This document shows positions 26,184 through 32,985 of a stretch of DNA of 32,985 nt, in pieces. The translations under genes and the position numbers were made by a program. How positions within the stretch are numbered: the first letter of the stretch is position 1; each line of letters opens with the position of its first letter. The stretch is from Clostridia bacterium (GTDB lineage Bacteria > Bacillota > Clostridia > Oscillospirales > Acutalibacteraceae). Under the pieces are notes generated by a model. The model had not been told where the DNA came from. It did no database searches and saw only the letters and a list, made by a program, of their open reading frames with translations. The stretch lies in contig JAFTZU010000004.1 in assembly GCA_017461005.1 (NCBI GenBank), forward strand, positions 1-32,985, read 5' to 3'.

Positions 26184-27521
26184 TTACTTCAGCAGAGCAT
26201 CGTACTTTTTCTGCCACTTGCGGACCTTGCGGGCGTTGTACTTCTTCGGCATGCGCAGGGCGATGAGCAGACCGTGGCCCGCGGTGCCGAGGGCACCGAA
26301 CAGTCCCGGGATGAGCCCGTCGACGGCCGTGATGAGCTTGATGCGGCGGACGATGTCGGCGGGGGTGATCTTGTAGTTCTGGGACTCGCCGCTCGAGTCG
26401 GTCGAGAGGAGTTTCATGTCTTCGTTGGTGACGGCGCCGCAGCCGAGGAGGTAGTTGACCGTCTCCGGGGTCTGGGTGAGCACCCAGCGCTTGGCGAGGT
26501 CGATGGCGTAGTAGATGTTGCCGAGTTCCTTGAAGTACGCGACCTGGTAGGGCCAGAGGTCCTTTGCCTTCAGCACGCCCTTCTTGTCCCCCGCGTCGAT
26601 GACGGCCTTTGCCAGAATGTTGCCGGCCTTCATGGCGGCCTCGATGCCGGAGCCGAGGAACGGCATGGTCATGTAAGCGCTGTTGCCGACGGCGGCGTAA
26701 CCGTCCGCCACCATGACGGACAGCGTGCAGCGAACGCCGAGTTCGACCCAGCGGTCGACGATCTTTTTGTCCGACAGCACTTCGTTGCGTTCCCGCAGGT
26801 CTTTCAACGCTTCCTTCTGCTGCTCCTTCGTCTGGCCGCCGAATGTGCCGATGAGCACGTCGACTTCGTCCCGTTCGTTGAGGTTGCACCAGGAGATGCC
26901 GCAGCGGTCCATGTGGAAGAGCGTGAGCACGCTCTCCGGGTCCGGTGTAGCGGAGCCGGGAACTCGCTCGAAGAAGCCGCGGTAGACGTCGAAGACTTCG
27001 CTGTCCTTCGGCTGTGCTTCGATGTGGAACTTCTTCGGCACCTGGGCACGGAAAGGCGAGCGCAGACCGGACGCGTCGATGACGAGGTCCGCTTCATACT
27101 TTCTGCCCTTCGAGGTCTTTGCGCCAACGACCTGGTTCTTCTTCACGATCAGCTCTTTGACCTTGACGCCGAACTTCACGTCCGCGCCGGCCTCCCTTGC
27201 GAGCTTCGTCAGGTGTTTCGTGAGACCGCGGCGGGACACGGAGATCTCCTCCATGGGCGGCAGCGGCGGCACGATGAGGTTGCTCTGGTTGTCCGGGGAC
27301 CAGAAGATCCATTTGCTCTTCTGGCAATAGTCCTCCCGGGGCGGCTCGGGGATGTCGACGAGTTCAAAAATGTCGTGACGGATGTCGTCATACCAGGGGT
27401 AGCCTGCCTCCGCCTCTTTTGCAGCCTCCAGCACCGTGACATCGCAGCCGGCCTCCGCCAGTTTGATGGCGGCCACCATGCCGCCCTGCCCTGCGCCGAG
27501 GACGAGGATCTTTTTCTTCAT
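26184..27521 (-). CDS. FAD-dependent oxidoreductase, geranylgeranyl reductase/FixC-like
   Basis: The 445-residue product has the N-terminal FAD loop LVLGAGQGGMVAAIKLAEAG ending in an acidic residue (VTVLEA), a central DLVIDASGLRSPFRAQV segment, and the late FAD motif YAAVGNSAYMTMPFLGSG followed by IEAAMKAG. This layout fits the geranylgeranyl-reductase/FixC branch of flavoproteins, which reduce double bonds or pass electrons; the usual GD of the late motif is GN here. The C-terminus is basic. The start at 27521 has AAAGGAG upstream; the longer frame to 27905 runs into the neighbouring gene region. It is a single-gene unit with its own promoter. Electron donor and substrate cannot be told. Confidence 0.82.
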   Translation of the reverse strand: MKKKILVLGAGQGGMVAAIKLAEAGCDVTVLEAAKEAEAGYPWYDDIRHDIFELVDIPEPPREDYCQKSKWIFWSPDNQSNLIVPPLPPMEEISVSRRGLTKHLTKLAREAGADVKFGVKVKELIVKKNQVVGAKTSKGRKYEADLVIDASGLRSPFRAQVPKKFHIEAQPKDSEVFDVYRGFFERVPGSATPDPESVLTLFHMDRCGISWCNLNERDEVDVLIGTFGGQTKEQQKEALKDLRERNEVLSDKKIVDRWVELGVRCTLSVMVADGYAAVGNSAYMTMPFLGSGIEAAMKAGNILAKAVIDAGDKKGVLKAKDLWPYQVAYFKELGNIYYAIDLAKRWVLTQTPETVNYLLGCGAVTNEDMKLLSTDSSGESQNYKITPADIVRRIKLITAVDGLIPGLFGALGTAGHGLLIALRMPKKYNARKVRKWQKKYDALLK

Positions 27522-27581
27522 TTCATGTTCTCCTTTCCGGGGTACATCGCCCCAGCTTTGTCCGTACATGTAACCAAGCTC

Positions 27582-27611
27582 ATTATAATGCAAAAAGGCC
27601 ACGCAACACAA
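27582..27611 (-). promoter_or_regulatory. Promoter of the FAD oxidoreductase gene
   Basis: Minus strand TTGTGT (27611-27606), 18-bp spacer, TATAAT (27587-27582), about 60 bp before the ATG. Confidence 0.7.
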
Positions 27612-27620
27612 TAACGGGCA

Positions 27621-27651
27621 AAACAAAAGAGCCCCTCCGAAGAGAGGCTCT
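27621..27651 (-). terminator. Terminator of lipase-like gene 2
   Basis: Minus-strand 10-bp stem starting AGAGCC and closing GGCTCT, with a TTCG tetraloop (27651-27628) and one G-T pair, followed by TTTGTTT. It lies just after the stop at 27661. Confidence 0.9.
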
Positions 27652-27660
27652 GCGTTCGTT

Positions 27661-28869
27661 TTAGTCGAGGTTTTCGAGGATAGCGATGTGGTTTTTGAAG
27701 AACTTGCGGGTGTGGCCCGGGTTGTAGATGCCGCGGACACCGAGGCCGACGACTTCGCCGTGGTCCCCCTGATAGACCGGCATGACGTTCCAGATGCCCT
27801 TCTGCAGGTTGTCTTTCGAGTCTTTGTAGTCGACCCAGGGTTCGTCATCCGGATGGAGCGCGGAGACGGTGTTGGAACAGCCGTCGGAAGCCTTCCACTC
27901 TTCACCGAGTTCCTGACCCATGGTGTCGTCGTAGTGGTAACGGCCCATCATGTTGCCGGTGATCTGGAAGGCGAAGAACGTGGACAGTTTCATTTTGTAG
28001 TTGCCGTTCCTCTTGCGCTTCGAGGCGTCCGTCGAAATGGCGAACTGGTACGCGTCAGGGTTCGACTCGAAGAACTCGTTGAGTTCATGGGCACCGGCCA
28101 GGCACAGGTCCCAGAAGCAGTCGTCGTGGGACGTCCAGAACTTTTTGATGCGGCCGAGGCGATTGATGCGGGTCGGATGGATTTTGCCATAGCGGTCCGA
28201 AGTGATTTTCCACTGGGTGAGCTGCATGTCATAGATCTTGCGGAAGGGTGTATTGCCGGCAATGCTGGCAGCGCCCCAGAACGCGATGACCTTCAGCGTC
28301 GGGACCAGGATACCGATGGCCCGGATGACGGTCGTGCCGTTGAATGGGCCGGCAATAGTGGTAACGGACTTGATCCAGTCGCCATGGCCGCCGGCGAACA
28401 GCGGAGACAGTTCTCCTTCCGGAGTGGCCGCCCGCTCCTCTTCGGAGCCATACGCCATGAGGTGGGACAGCATGCGGACCGTAGCGCCGCCGAAGCTGTG
28501 ACCGATGATGTGGACTTTTTTCTTCTCGCCGTTCGGAAGCGTTTTGCCCCAGTCCGGGACTCTCGCCTGCGGATACGTGATGCCGTAGCGGGCATGACCG
28601 TACTTTTTGGAATGAGCCACGCCATAGTCCACCCGGGTGCCGGTCAGGGCAGCATAGAGTTCACAGGCCCGGTCCCAGGCAGAGCTGATGCCGCTGAAGC
28701 TCGGGGCACAGACATCGTACCCCTCTTCTCTCATACGTTTGACGACGCTGCCACTGGTGCCGCCCCAGTAGGGCATGACCTTGTAGAGCGCTTCATCTTC
28801 GCCGAAGCCCAGCATGCCGTGGACAAAGACGAAGGCGTCGTTGGTTTTCGGCTGGTTCTTTTTTGCCAT
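27661..28869 (-). CDS. Family I.5-type lipase/esterase, no signal peptide (paralogue 2)
   Basis: The 402-residue product is a second member of the same hydrolase family: FVFVHGMLGFGEDE (the oxyanion HG kept), WDRACELYAALTGTRVDYG, AHSKKYGHARYGITYP with the zinc His pair, GHSFGGATVRML with nucleophile Ser near 123, LSPLFAGGHGDWIKS, acid region SDGCSNTVSAL and His region QGDHGEVVGLG. It starts in a polar MAKKNQPKTND segment with no signal peptide, so it should act inside the cell. The start at 28869 follows GGGAG; the longer frame adds 16 residues without a ribosome site. It is divergent from paralogue 3, and similar in length and layout, so local duplication is likely. Confidence 0.85.
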   Translation of the reverse strand: MAKKNQPKTNDAFVFVHGMLGFGEDEALYKVMPYWGGTSGSVVKRMREEGYDVCAPSFSGISSAWDRACELYAALTGTRVDYGVAHSKKYGHARYGITYPQARVPDWGKTLPNGEKKKVHIIGHSFGGATVRMLSHLMAYGSEEERAATPEGELSPLFAGGHGDWIKSVTTIAGPFNGTTVIRAIGILVPTLKVIAFWGAASIAGNTPFRKIYDMQLTQWKITSDRYGKIHPTRINRLGRIKKFWTSHDDCFWDLCLAGAHELNEFFESNPDAYQFAISTDASKRKRNGNYKMKLSTFFAFQITGNMMGRYHYDDTMGQELGEEWKASDGCSNTVSALHPDDEPWVDYKDSKDNLQKGIWNVMPVYQGDHGEVVGLGVRGIYNPGHTRKFFKNHIAILENLD

Positions 28870-28912
28870 AGTTTCACATCTCCCTTGTTCATTGATACGT
28901 TCCATACACGCT

Positions 28913-28947
28913 TGCAAGCGTTTGGTTTACGAAAGTAAACGTTTGCA
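28913..28947. promoter_or_regulatory. LacI/CcpA-like operator palindrome upstream of lipase 2
   Basis: GTTTAC-GAAA-GTAAAC (28925-28940) is a perfect inverted repeat, flanked by TGCAA (28913-28917) and TTGCA (28943-28947). The stretch AGTAAACGTTTGCA (28934-28947) matches the cre consensus in 12 of 14 positions, suggesting catabolite or LacI-family control. The rest of the 363-bp gap to lipase 3 holds another inverted repeat, TAAGACTT/AAGTCTTA (28952-28959 with 28993-29000), and no gene. Confidence 0.45.
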
Positions 28948-29115
28948 CTTGTAAGACTTTTCCATCTTGACCGTACAACAGTTTGCTTAAGGAAGTCTTA
29001 ATTTTCTTATACGCAACCAGTTAACTATACGAATAATTTTCCCTGCCACAATTTTCACAAGCGTGTAAGGTTTTCATTTCCATGGTTATAAGACATTTCC
29101 CGCTCGGAGCGTTCT

Positions 29116-29143
29116 TTTACAGGTGTCCACACCGTGCTACAAT
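29116..29143 (+). promoter_or_regulatory. Promoter of lipase-like gene 3
   Basis: TTTACA (29116-29121), 16-bp spacer, TACAAT (29138-29143). Confidence 0.7.
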
Positions 29144-29164
29144 GAAAAGCGGTTAATGTTCGGA

Positions 29165-29212
29165 CAGCGGCAACGGCCTGATCGAGCTTCGGCGGTTGCT
29201 GCTGGATCTTTT
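29165..29212 (+). promoter_or_regulatory. Leader hairpin of lipase-like gene 3
   Basis: A 10-bp stem (29165-29174 with 29195-29204, one G-T pair) closes a 20-base loop with possible inner pairing, and TCTTTT follows shortly before the AAGGAG ribosome site. It could be an attenuator or a stabilising 5' structure. Confidence 0.4.
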
Positions 29213-29232
29213 AGAAAAAGGAGAGTTTACCC

Positions 29233-30450
29233 ATGAGCTACAAAAACAAGTACCCCTTCGTGTTCCTCGGCGGCATGCTGAGCTGGGGCGAAGAGAACAT
29301 CATGTACAAAGGCTGGCCCTACTGGGGCATGGTCGCCGGCAACCTGTGCCGCCAGCTTCGTGAGACGAACATCGAAGCGTACGGCGTCCAGGTCGGTCCC
29401 GCGAACAGCGCCTGGGACAGAGCCTGCAACCTTTATGCCATGCTGACCGGCACCACCGTCGACTACGGTGTCGCCCATTCGAAAGCCCACAAGCATGACC
29501 GTTACGGCCGCACCTATGAGAAACCACTGGTCGAAGGCTGGGGCAAGCCCATGGCCGACGGCGGTATCAAGAAGGTCCACCTGCTGGGCCACAGCTTCGG
29601 CGGCGTCACCATGCGTCTTCTGGAAGAGCTCCTGACCAACGGTTCCGAGGAAGAACGGAAGGCGACGAAAGACGGCAGCTTATCGCCCCTGTTCGAGGGT
29701 GGCCACGGCGATATGATCGCCTCCATCACCGCCATCTCGGCTCCCCATGACGGCACCACGTTCGTCCACGCCTTCGAGCCGATGATGAAAGTCCTGACCG
29801 TCGGTGTCCTCGGCTTGTTCGCGGTCCTCGGCAACACCCCGGCGAACAAGTTCTACGACAACTACATGGAGCAGTACCACCTGACGGTCCCGGCCGGCCA
29901 GACGAACTGGAAAAACATCCTGGACCCGCGGCAGCTGCTGCGCATCCGCAACGTCATCAAGACGGGAGACCACGTGTTCCACGACCTGCGGATCGATGAG
30001 GCGTCGAAGATCAACGACTTCATCCACTGCAGCCCGGACATCTACTATTTCTCGGTCACCGGTAACGGCACGAAGCCCGCGAAGGACAACCCCGAGAACC
30101 AGGTCCGCGCACCCATCATGATCTTCGCGTTCATTCCCTTCGCAAAAGTCATGGGCAAGTTCCCGGCCCAGAAGATCGGCGACTACTATGTCGACGCCTC
30201 CTGGCACGCGAACGACGGCCTCGTCCCGACCGAGTCCGGCCGTTACCCGCACAAAGAGCCCCACGTCATGTATGAAGACGTGAAGGGTCAGCCGCTGAAG
30301 AAAGGCGTCTGGCATGTCCTGCCCGACTACATCGCCGACCACGGCACTGTCATCGGCGGTTCCCTCTCCTACATCGGCCCGGGCAAGCCGGACATCTACC
30401 GCACCTACTGGCGCAACCACCTCGACATGCTCATGGGCCTCGAGGACTGA
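29233..30450 (+). CDS. Family I.5-type lipase/esterase, no signal peptide (paralogue 3)
   Basis: The 405-residue product begins MSYKNKYPFVFLGGMLSWGE, which is again the start of the mature hydrolase fold. It has WDRACNLYAMLTGTTVDYG, AHSKAHKHDRYGRTYE with the zinc His pair, GHSFGGVTMRLLEELL with nucleophile Ser near 121, LSPLFEGGHGDM, HDGTTFVHAF, the acid region HANDGLVPTESG and the catalytic His in IADHGTVIGG. The oxyanion HG reads GG. AAAAGGAGA precedes the ATG. It is the closest of the three to the Geobacillus-type motifs (ISAPHDGTT). It is transcribed alone from its own promoter and ends at a strong terminator. Confidence 0.86.
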   Translation: MSYKNKYPFVFLGGMLSWGEENIMYKGWPYWGMVAGNLCRQLRETNIEAYGVQVGPANSAWDRACNLYAMLTGTTVDYGVAHSKAHKHDRYGRTYEKPLVEGWGKPMADGGIKKVHLLGHSFGGVTMRLLEELLTNGSEEERKATKDGSLSPLFEGGHGDMIASITAISAPHDGTTFVHAFEPMMKVLTVGVLGLFAVLGNTPANKFYDNYMEQYHLTVPAGQTNWKNILDPRQLLRIRNVIKTGDHVFHDLRIDEASKINDFIHCSPDIYYFSVTGNGTKPAKDNPENQVRAPIMIFAFIPFAKVMGKFPAQKIGDYYVDASWHANDGLVPTESGRYPHKEPHVMYEDVKGQPLKKGVWHVLPDYIADHGTVIGGSLSYIGPGKPDIYRTYWRNHLDMLMGLED

Positions 30451-30486
30451 CATACGAAATACGTTGGTGAATCGCCAAAGAGAATG

Positions 30487-30514
30487 CCGCCGGCTCGTTC
30501 GAGTCGGCGGTTTT
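30487..30514 (+). terminator. Terminator of lipase-like gene 3
   Basis: Stem CCGCCG-G-CTC with GAG-T-CGGCGG (30487-30496 with 30501-30510, one G-T pair), GTTC loop, then TTTT. The same CCGCCGGCTC...GAGTCGGCGG design recurs at 32262-32286 and, cut short, at 32827-32844. Confidence 0.92.
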
Positions 30515-30519
30515 GTTGA

Positions 30520-30549
30520 TTGACGGGGCATTCTGGGCGGGTGTACAAT
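30520..30549 (+). promoter_or_regulatory. Promoter of the CaiB-like gene
   Basis: TTGACG (30520-30525), 18-bp spacer, TACAAT (30544-30549). Confidence 0.7.
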
Positions 30550-30563
30550 TTTAGTGTATGATC

Positions 30564-30577
30564 GTCAACTTGTTGAC
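30564..30577 (+). promoter_or_regulatory. Operator-like palindrome before the CaiB-like gene
   Basis: GTCAAC-TT-GTTGAC is a perfect 14-bp palindrome about 15 bp after the -10 element, where a bound repressor would block transcription. No regulator gene is seen in the window. Confidence 0.5.
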
Positions 30578-30616
30578 AGATAACGAAACGGAAACTTTTC
30601 AGAGGAGGAAACGCTT

Positions 30617-32239
30617 ATGTCCAAGAAACCTCAGTCCCCGCTGCTGACGAAAGCGGAGCAGGCGCAGGTCATCTTTGAGGACCTCGTAAATCGCCAGAAC
30701 ATCAAGGCCATCCCGACCACCTTCGTCGCCGACGATGACCGTGAGAAACAGTTCAAGAAACAGATCAAAAAAGAGAACCCGTTCCCGGGCCCCTTCGGTA
30801 TCGTGCTCGTCGGCAAACGGAAACCAGCGGTCAACCAGCTCTTCGAAGAGGAGAAGGTCCTTCAGACTCCGGCCATCGCGGCCGTCCTGTCCGCCTGCAG
30901 CTCCGTCGCCACCGAGATCGGCGGCCTGCGCGGCGACAACGTCAAGAACGCCGAGACCACCTGCGACATCGCGTTCGCCGGTCTCCAGGCCATCCGTCTT
31001 TACATGGCCGACTACTCCGGCCTCCGGTTCAAACTGTCCCGGCTCCAGTCCGCCATCCGCGTCGACAACGCCTGGAACGGCTCCTTCTACAAGTACCCGT
31101 CCAAGGACGGCCGTCAGGTCTCCTTCCACGTCTACTATCAGGACCAGCAGCGCAAACTCGTTGCCGCGCTTCCCACGAAGAAGGCGTCTGAGAAATACAA
31201 CATGTTCTCCATCGGCAAAGACCGCAAGGAGATCACGAAGATCTGCAAAAAGCAGAACGCCGTCGACCTCGAGGAACTGTCCTTCGAGAACGGCGCCTGC
31301 GGCTGCATGATCCGTTCCCGCGATGAGTGGGAGGCCACCGAAGTCGGTAAGGCCGTCTGCGCCATGCCGCTCATCACCACCGAGAAGTTCGGCGGCGGCA
31401 AGAAGAAAAAGTACGGCAAGCCCGGCAAGGAAGGCCCACTGTCCGGCATCAAGGTCCTCGACCTCACGCACATCATCGCAGGCCCCGCCTGCTCCCGTGT
31501 CCTCGCCGAGTACGGTGCCGACGTCCTCATGGTCCGCCGCGGAGACTTCCTCCACCAGGAACAGGCCATGCTCGAGCTCGACGGCTGGGCCGGCAAGAAC
31601 TCCATTCAGCTCGACTTCAACGACCCGAAGCAGCTGGCGAAATGCAAGGAGCTCATCAAGAAGGCCGACGTCATCACCTACTCTTACCAGAACGGCACCC
31701 TCGACAAGTTCGGCCTGTCTGAAGCGGACATCCGCGCGCTGAACCCGAACATCATCTACTCGAACCTCATGTGCTTCTCCGACACCGTCTGGAAGCAGCG
31801 CCCGGGCTGGGCTCCCTGCGCCGAAGACATCACCGGTCTGTCGGTCCGCAACGGTTCCCTCGAGAACCCCGTCAACCTCAACGGTGTCCCCCTCGACTAC
31901 TTCCCCGGCATGGTCCTCGCCCTCGGCACGCTGCAGGCCATCGCGCAGCAGCTGAAGGAAGGCGGCGGGTACAAGGTCACGACGTCCCTGACCCGCGGTG
32001 CCCAGTACCTGCACGAGTGCACGGACGTCTGTGAGGAAGGCAAAGTCAAACCGACCCTCTCTAAGGTCTCCACCAAGTCCAACGAGAAAGTCTGGGACAA
32101 GGTCCTCGTCACCGCCAAGGGCAACTCCACCGGCGGTTCCGTCGGCTTCCCCGGCCCCGCCACCGTCAACAGCTGCTACCCGACCCGCGTCGCGAACATG
32201 CAGTTCAAGGACGGCCGCAAGGACTGGAAGCAGAAATAA
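30617..32239 (+). CDS. CaiB/BaiF-family CoA-transferase with rearranged halves
   Basis: The 540-residue product has a clear CaiB/BaiF N-terminal domain, but only from about residue 273: GPLSGIKVLDLTHIIAGPACSRVLAEYGADVLMV, then NSIQLDFNDPKQLAKCKELI, FGLSEADIRALNPNIIYSNL, and PLDYFPGMVLALGTLQAIAQQ. Residues about 70-270 look like the C-terminal half of the same family (KDGRQVSFHVYYQDQ, DEWEATEVGKAVCAMPLI). The order is thus the reverse of the usual enzyme, like the middle of a double-length fusion. Family members move CoA between carboxylic acids in the cytoplasm. The catalytic Asp cannot be placed with confidence. AGGAGG precedes the ATG. It may supply CoA esters to the nearby dehydratase. Confidence 0.75.
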   Translation: MSKKPQSPLLTKAEQAQVIFEDLVNRQNIKAIPTTFVADDDREKQFKKQIKKENPFPGPFGIVLVGKRKPAVNQLFEEEKVLQTPAIAAVLSACSSVATEIGGLRGDNVKNAETTCDIAFAGLQAIRLYMADYSGLRFKLSRLQSAIRVDNAWNGSFYKYPSKDGRQVSFHVYYQDQQRKLVAALPTKKASEKYNMFSIGKDRKEITKICKKQNAVDLEELSFENGACGCMIRSRDEWEATEVGKAVCAMPLITTEKFGGGKKKKYGKPGKEGPLSGIKVLDLTHIIAGPACSRVLAEYGADVLMVRRGDFLHQEQAMLELDGWAGKNSIQLDFNDPKQLAKCKELIKKADVITYSYQNGTLDKFGLSEADIRALNPNIIYSNLMCFSDTVWKQRPGWAPCAEDITGLSVRNGSLENPVNLNGVPLDYFPGMVLALGTLQAIAQQLKEGGGYKVTTSLTRGAQYLHECTDVCEEGKVKPTLSKVSTKSNEKVWDKVLVTAKGNSTGGSVGFPGPATVNSCYPTRVANMQFKDGRKDWKQK

Positions 32240-32257
32240 GAAACCAACACAACATAG

Positions 32258-32290
32258 AAAACCGCCGGCTCGCTGGGAGTCGGCGGTTTT
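32258..32290. terminator. Bidirectional terminator after the CaiB-like gene
   Basis: AAAACCGCCG/CGGCGGTTTT (32258-32267 with 32281-32290) enclosing GCTC-GCTG-GGAGT. It can end both the CaiB-like gene and the convergent small gene at 32329. Confidence 0.9.
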
Positions 32291-32328
32291 ATCGTGTTAT
32301 AACTGTTTTATTTTATAACCTGGCCTGT

Positions 32329-32655
32329 TTACAGGAGGCCGAGGAAGATGGCGATGATGATGAGCAGCAGGGCGGCGGCAAGCCAGAACCACCACTGCAG
32401 ATAGAATGGTTTTTTTCGAGATCCACTGACCCAGCGGCGTTCACGCTGTGGAGTGTGATACTCAAGGTCAGCATACGAAAGGACATTTGAGGAGCGGAGC
32501 GCCTGGTCAGGTTGCGGAACGTTTGGCGCCGCCTGTGCCTGTTGAACTTGCTGTGTCTGTCGGTCTTGCTTCGCCTGCAGAGGGGCGGCCTCTTTCGCAG
32601 CCGAAGCATGTACTGCTTTGACCGTTTTCACTTTTTTCTGTTGCTGTTCCGGCAT
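32329..32655 (-). CDS. Small tail-anchored-like membrane protein
   Basis: The product is 108 residues with no recognised family. Residues 1-60 are polar and rich in Gln, Ala and Lys (QQVQQAQAAPNVPQPDQ), probably disordered. A basic RRWVSGSRKKP precedes one C-terminal membrane helix (LQWWFWLAAALLLIIIAIFLGLL) that reaches the last residue, as in tail-anchored proteins with the bulk in the cytoplasm. GGAGG lies before the ATG. An extended -10 TGGTACAAT (32699-32691, minus strand) is the likely promoter. Confidence 0.65.
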   Translation of the reverse strand: MPEQQQKKVKTVKAVHASAAKEAAPLQAKQDRQTQQVQQAQAAPNVPQPDQALRSSNVLSYADLEYHTPQRERRWVSGSRKKPFYLQWWFWLAAALLLIIIAIFLGLL

Positions 32656-32690
32656 TGTGATCGACCTCCGTGCCGTTTGTGCTGGTGCTC

Positions 32691-32699
32691 ATTGTACCA
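32691..32699 (-). promoter_or_regulatory. Extended -10 promoter of the small membrane protein
   Basis: Minus strand TGGTACAAT, about 36 bp before the ATG; no good -35. Confidence 0.5.
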
Positions 32700-32821
32700 T
32701 AAACCGACGCCAAATACTTAGACAGATGTTAAACTAATGTCTTTGATTTCAACACAAATGCAAGTGGTTGCTTTTCTGCCAGGAGCAAAAAGCTGCCGTG
32801 TACAGAAAGCGGCCGGCAAAG

Positions 32822-32844
32822 AAAAACCGCCGGCTCGGAGGAGT
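32822..32844. terminator. Terminator hairpin cut by an insertion sequence
   Basis: AAAAACCGCCGGCTC, loop GGAG, then GAGT match the terminator design seen at 30487 and 32262, but the expected CGGCGGTTTT arm is missing. It is replaced at 32845 by TGCACTAGTCAACA, the presumed end of the adjacent insertion sequence. The sequence between 32700 and 32821 holds no gene that I can support. Confidence 0.65.
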
Positions 32845-32985
32845 TGCACTAGTCAACATATTTCGTACAGTGTTCATAATTTAAGACAGCGTGATCAGTT
32901 CTTAGACATCGCTGCAAAAAAGTGCAAATCCTTGTATTGCTTTGGCGTCAGATAGTTTAAAGAATACGCAGGCCTTTCTTCGTTA
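32845..32985 (-). mobile_element. End of an IS3-like insertion sequence
   Basis: Starting at 32845, TGCACTAGTCAACA has the terminal TG expected of IS3-type ends. About 50 bp inside it is the stop codon of a transposase reading leftward (32895). The other end and most of the element are outside the window. Confidence 0.65.
32895..32984 (-). CDS. IS3-family transposase OrfB, C-terminal fragment
   Basis: The last 29 codons on the minus strand encode a protein tail beginning NEERPAYSLNYLTPKQYKD and ending in MSKN. The xERPxxSLxYLTPxxY pattern is the hallmark C-terminus of IS3/IS150-type integrase-core transposases (compare the common RPHSALGYLTP). The gene continues past the right edge. It is too short to assign a subgroup. 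Confidence 0.75.
   Translation of the reverse strand, partial: NEERPAYSLNYLTPKQYKDLHFFAAMSKN

Noticed and set aside
27522-27905. Longer FAD oxidoreductase with an N-terminal extension
   Set aside because: The added part is shadow sequence across a terminator and promoter; AAAGGAG marks the start at 27521.
20960-32239. Bile-acid (bai) operon
   Set aside because: An SDR and a CaiB-like gene are present, but the other Bai proteins are missing and the CaiB protein is atypical.
32737-32955. 72-residue plus-strand frame at the right edge
   Set aside because: It crosses the terminator and IS boundary, has no ribosome site, and overlaps the transposase tail on the other strand.

Overview
The window is GC-rich bacterial DNA and most likely comes from an anaerobic Bacillota (Clostridia-like) chromosome. 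The grounds are an rpsF-ssb-rpsR operon with a CxxC-type S18, a glmU/pth/mfd neighbourhood, strong AGGAGG-type ribosome sites, consensus TTGACA/TATAAT promoters, and an oxygen-sensitive type of 2-hydroxyacyl-CoA dehydratase. No rRNA or tRNA gene was seen. Long open frames opposite the real genes are a by-product of the high GC content. Assignments come from reading motifs by eye; no database search was run.

Left edge (1-374): a strikingly regular array of palindromic hairpins with an exact 74-bp period (38-bp hairpin plus 36-bp unique spacer). It runs off the left edge and is followed by a compact foldable element. Next come minus-strand housekeeping genes: a RING-like membrane protein, a GlmU-type nucleotidyltransferase lacking its acetyltransferase half, pth and mfd. 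These are divergent from prfB. Then follow the rpsF-ssb-rpsR operon (+), an Ldh_2-family dehydrogenase (-), and a minus-strand unit of rlmB plus a 1097-residue protein that looks like a catalytically degenerate P-type ATPase with a long acidic N-terminus. The argG-argH operon (+) has a consensus promoter and two ArgR-box-like sites.

Right half (17.5-32.3 kb): an accessory-looking block of CoA, redox and esterase genes. It contains a translationally coupled pair of 2-hydroxyacyl-CoA dehydratase-family subunits with a small membrane protein, an SDR, three paralogous family I.5-type lipases that all lack signal peptides, a four-domain CoA-disulfide reductase/rhodanese/TusA/DsrE fusion, an FAD-dependent oxidoreductase, and a CaiB/BaiF CoA-transferase relative whose halves appear to be in swapped order. 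Most genes here have their own promoter, terminator and candidate operator palindrome. Together they could form an intracellular ester/acyl-CoA route (hydrolysis, CoA transfer, dehydration or reduction), but that pathway is inference.

The right edge holds a small tail-anchored-like membrane protein. It is followed by the end of an IS3-like insertion sequence, which appears to have landed in a terminator hairpin of a type used elsewhere in the window.
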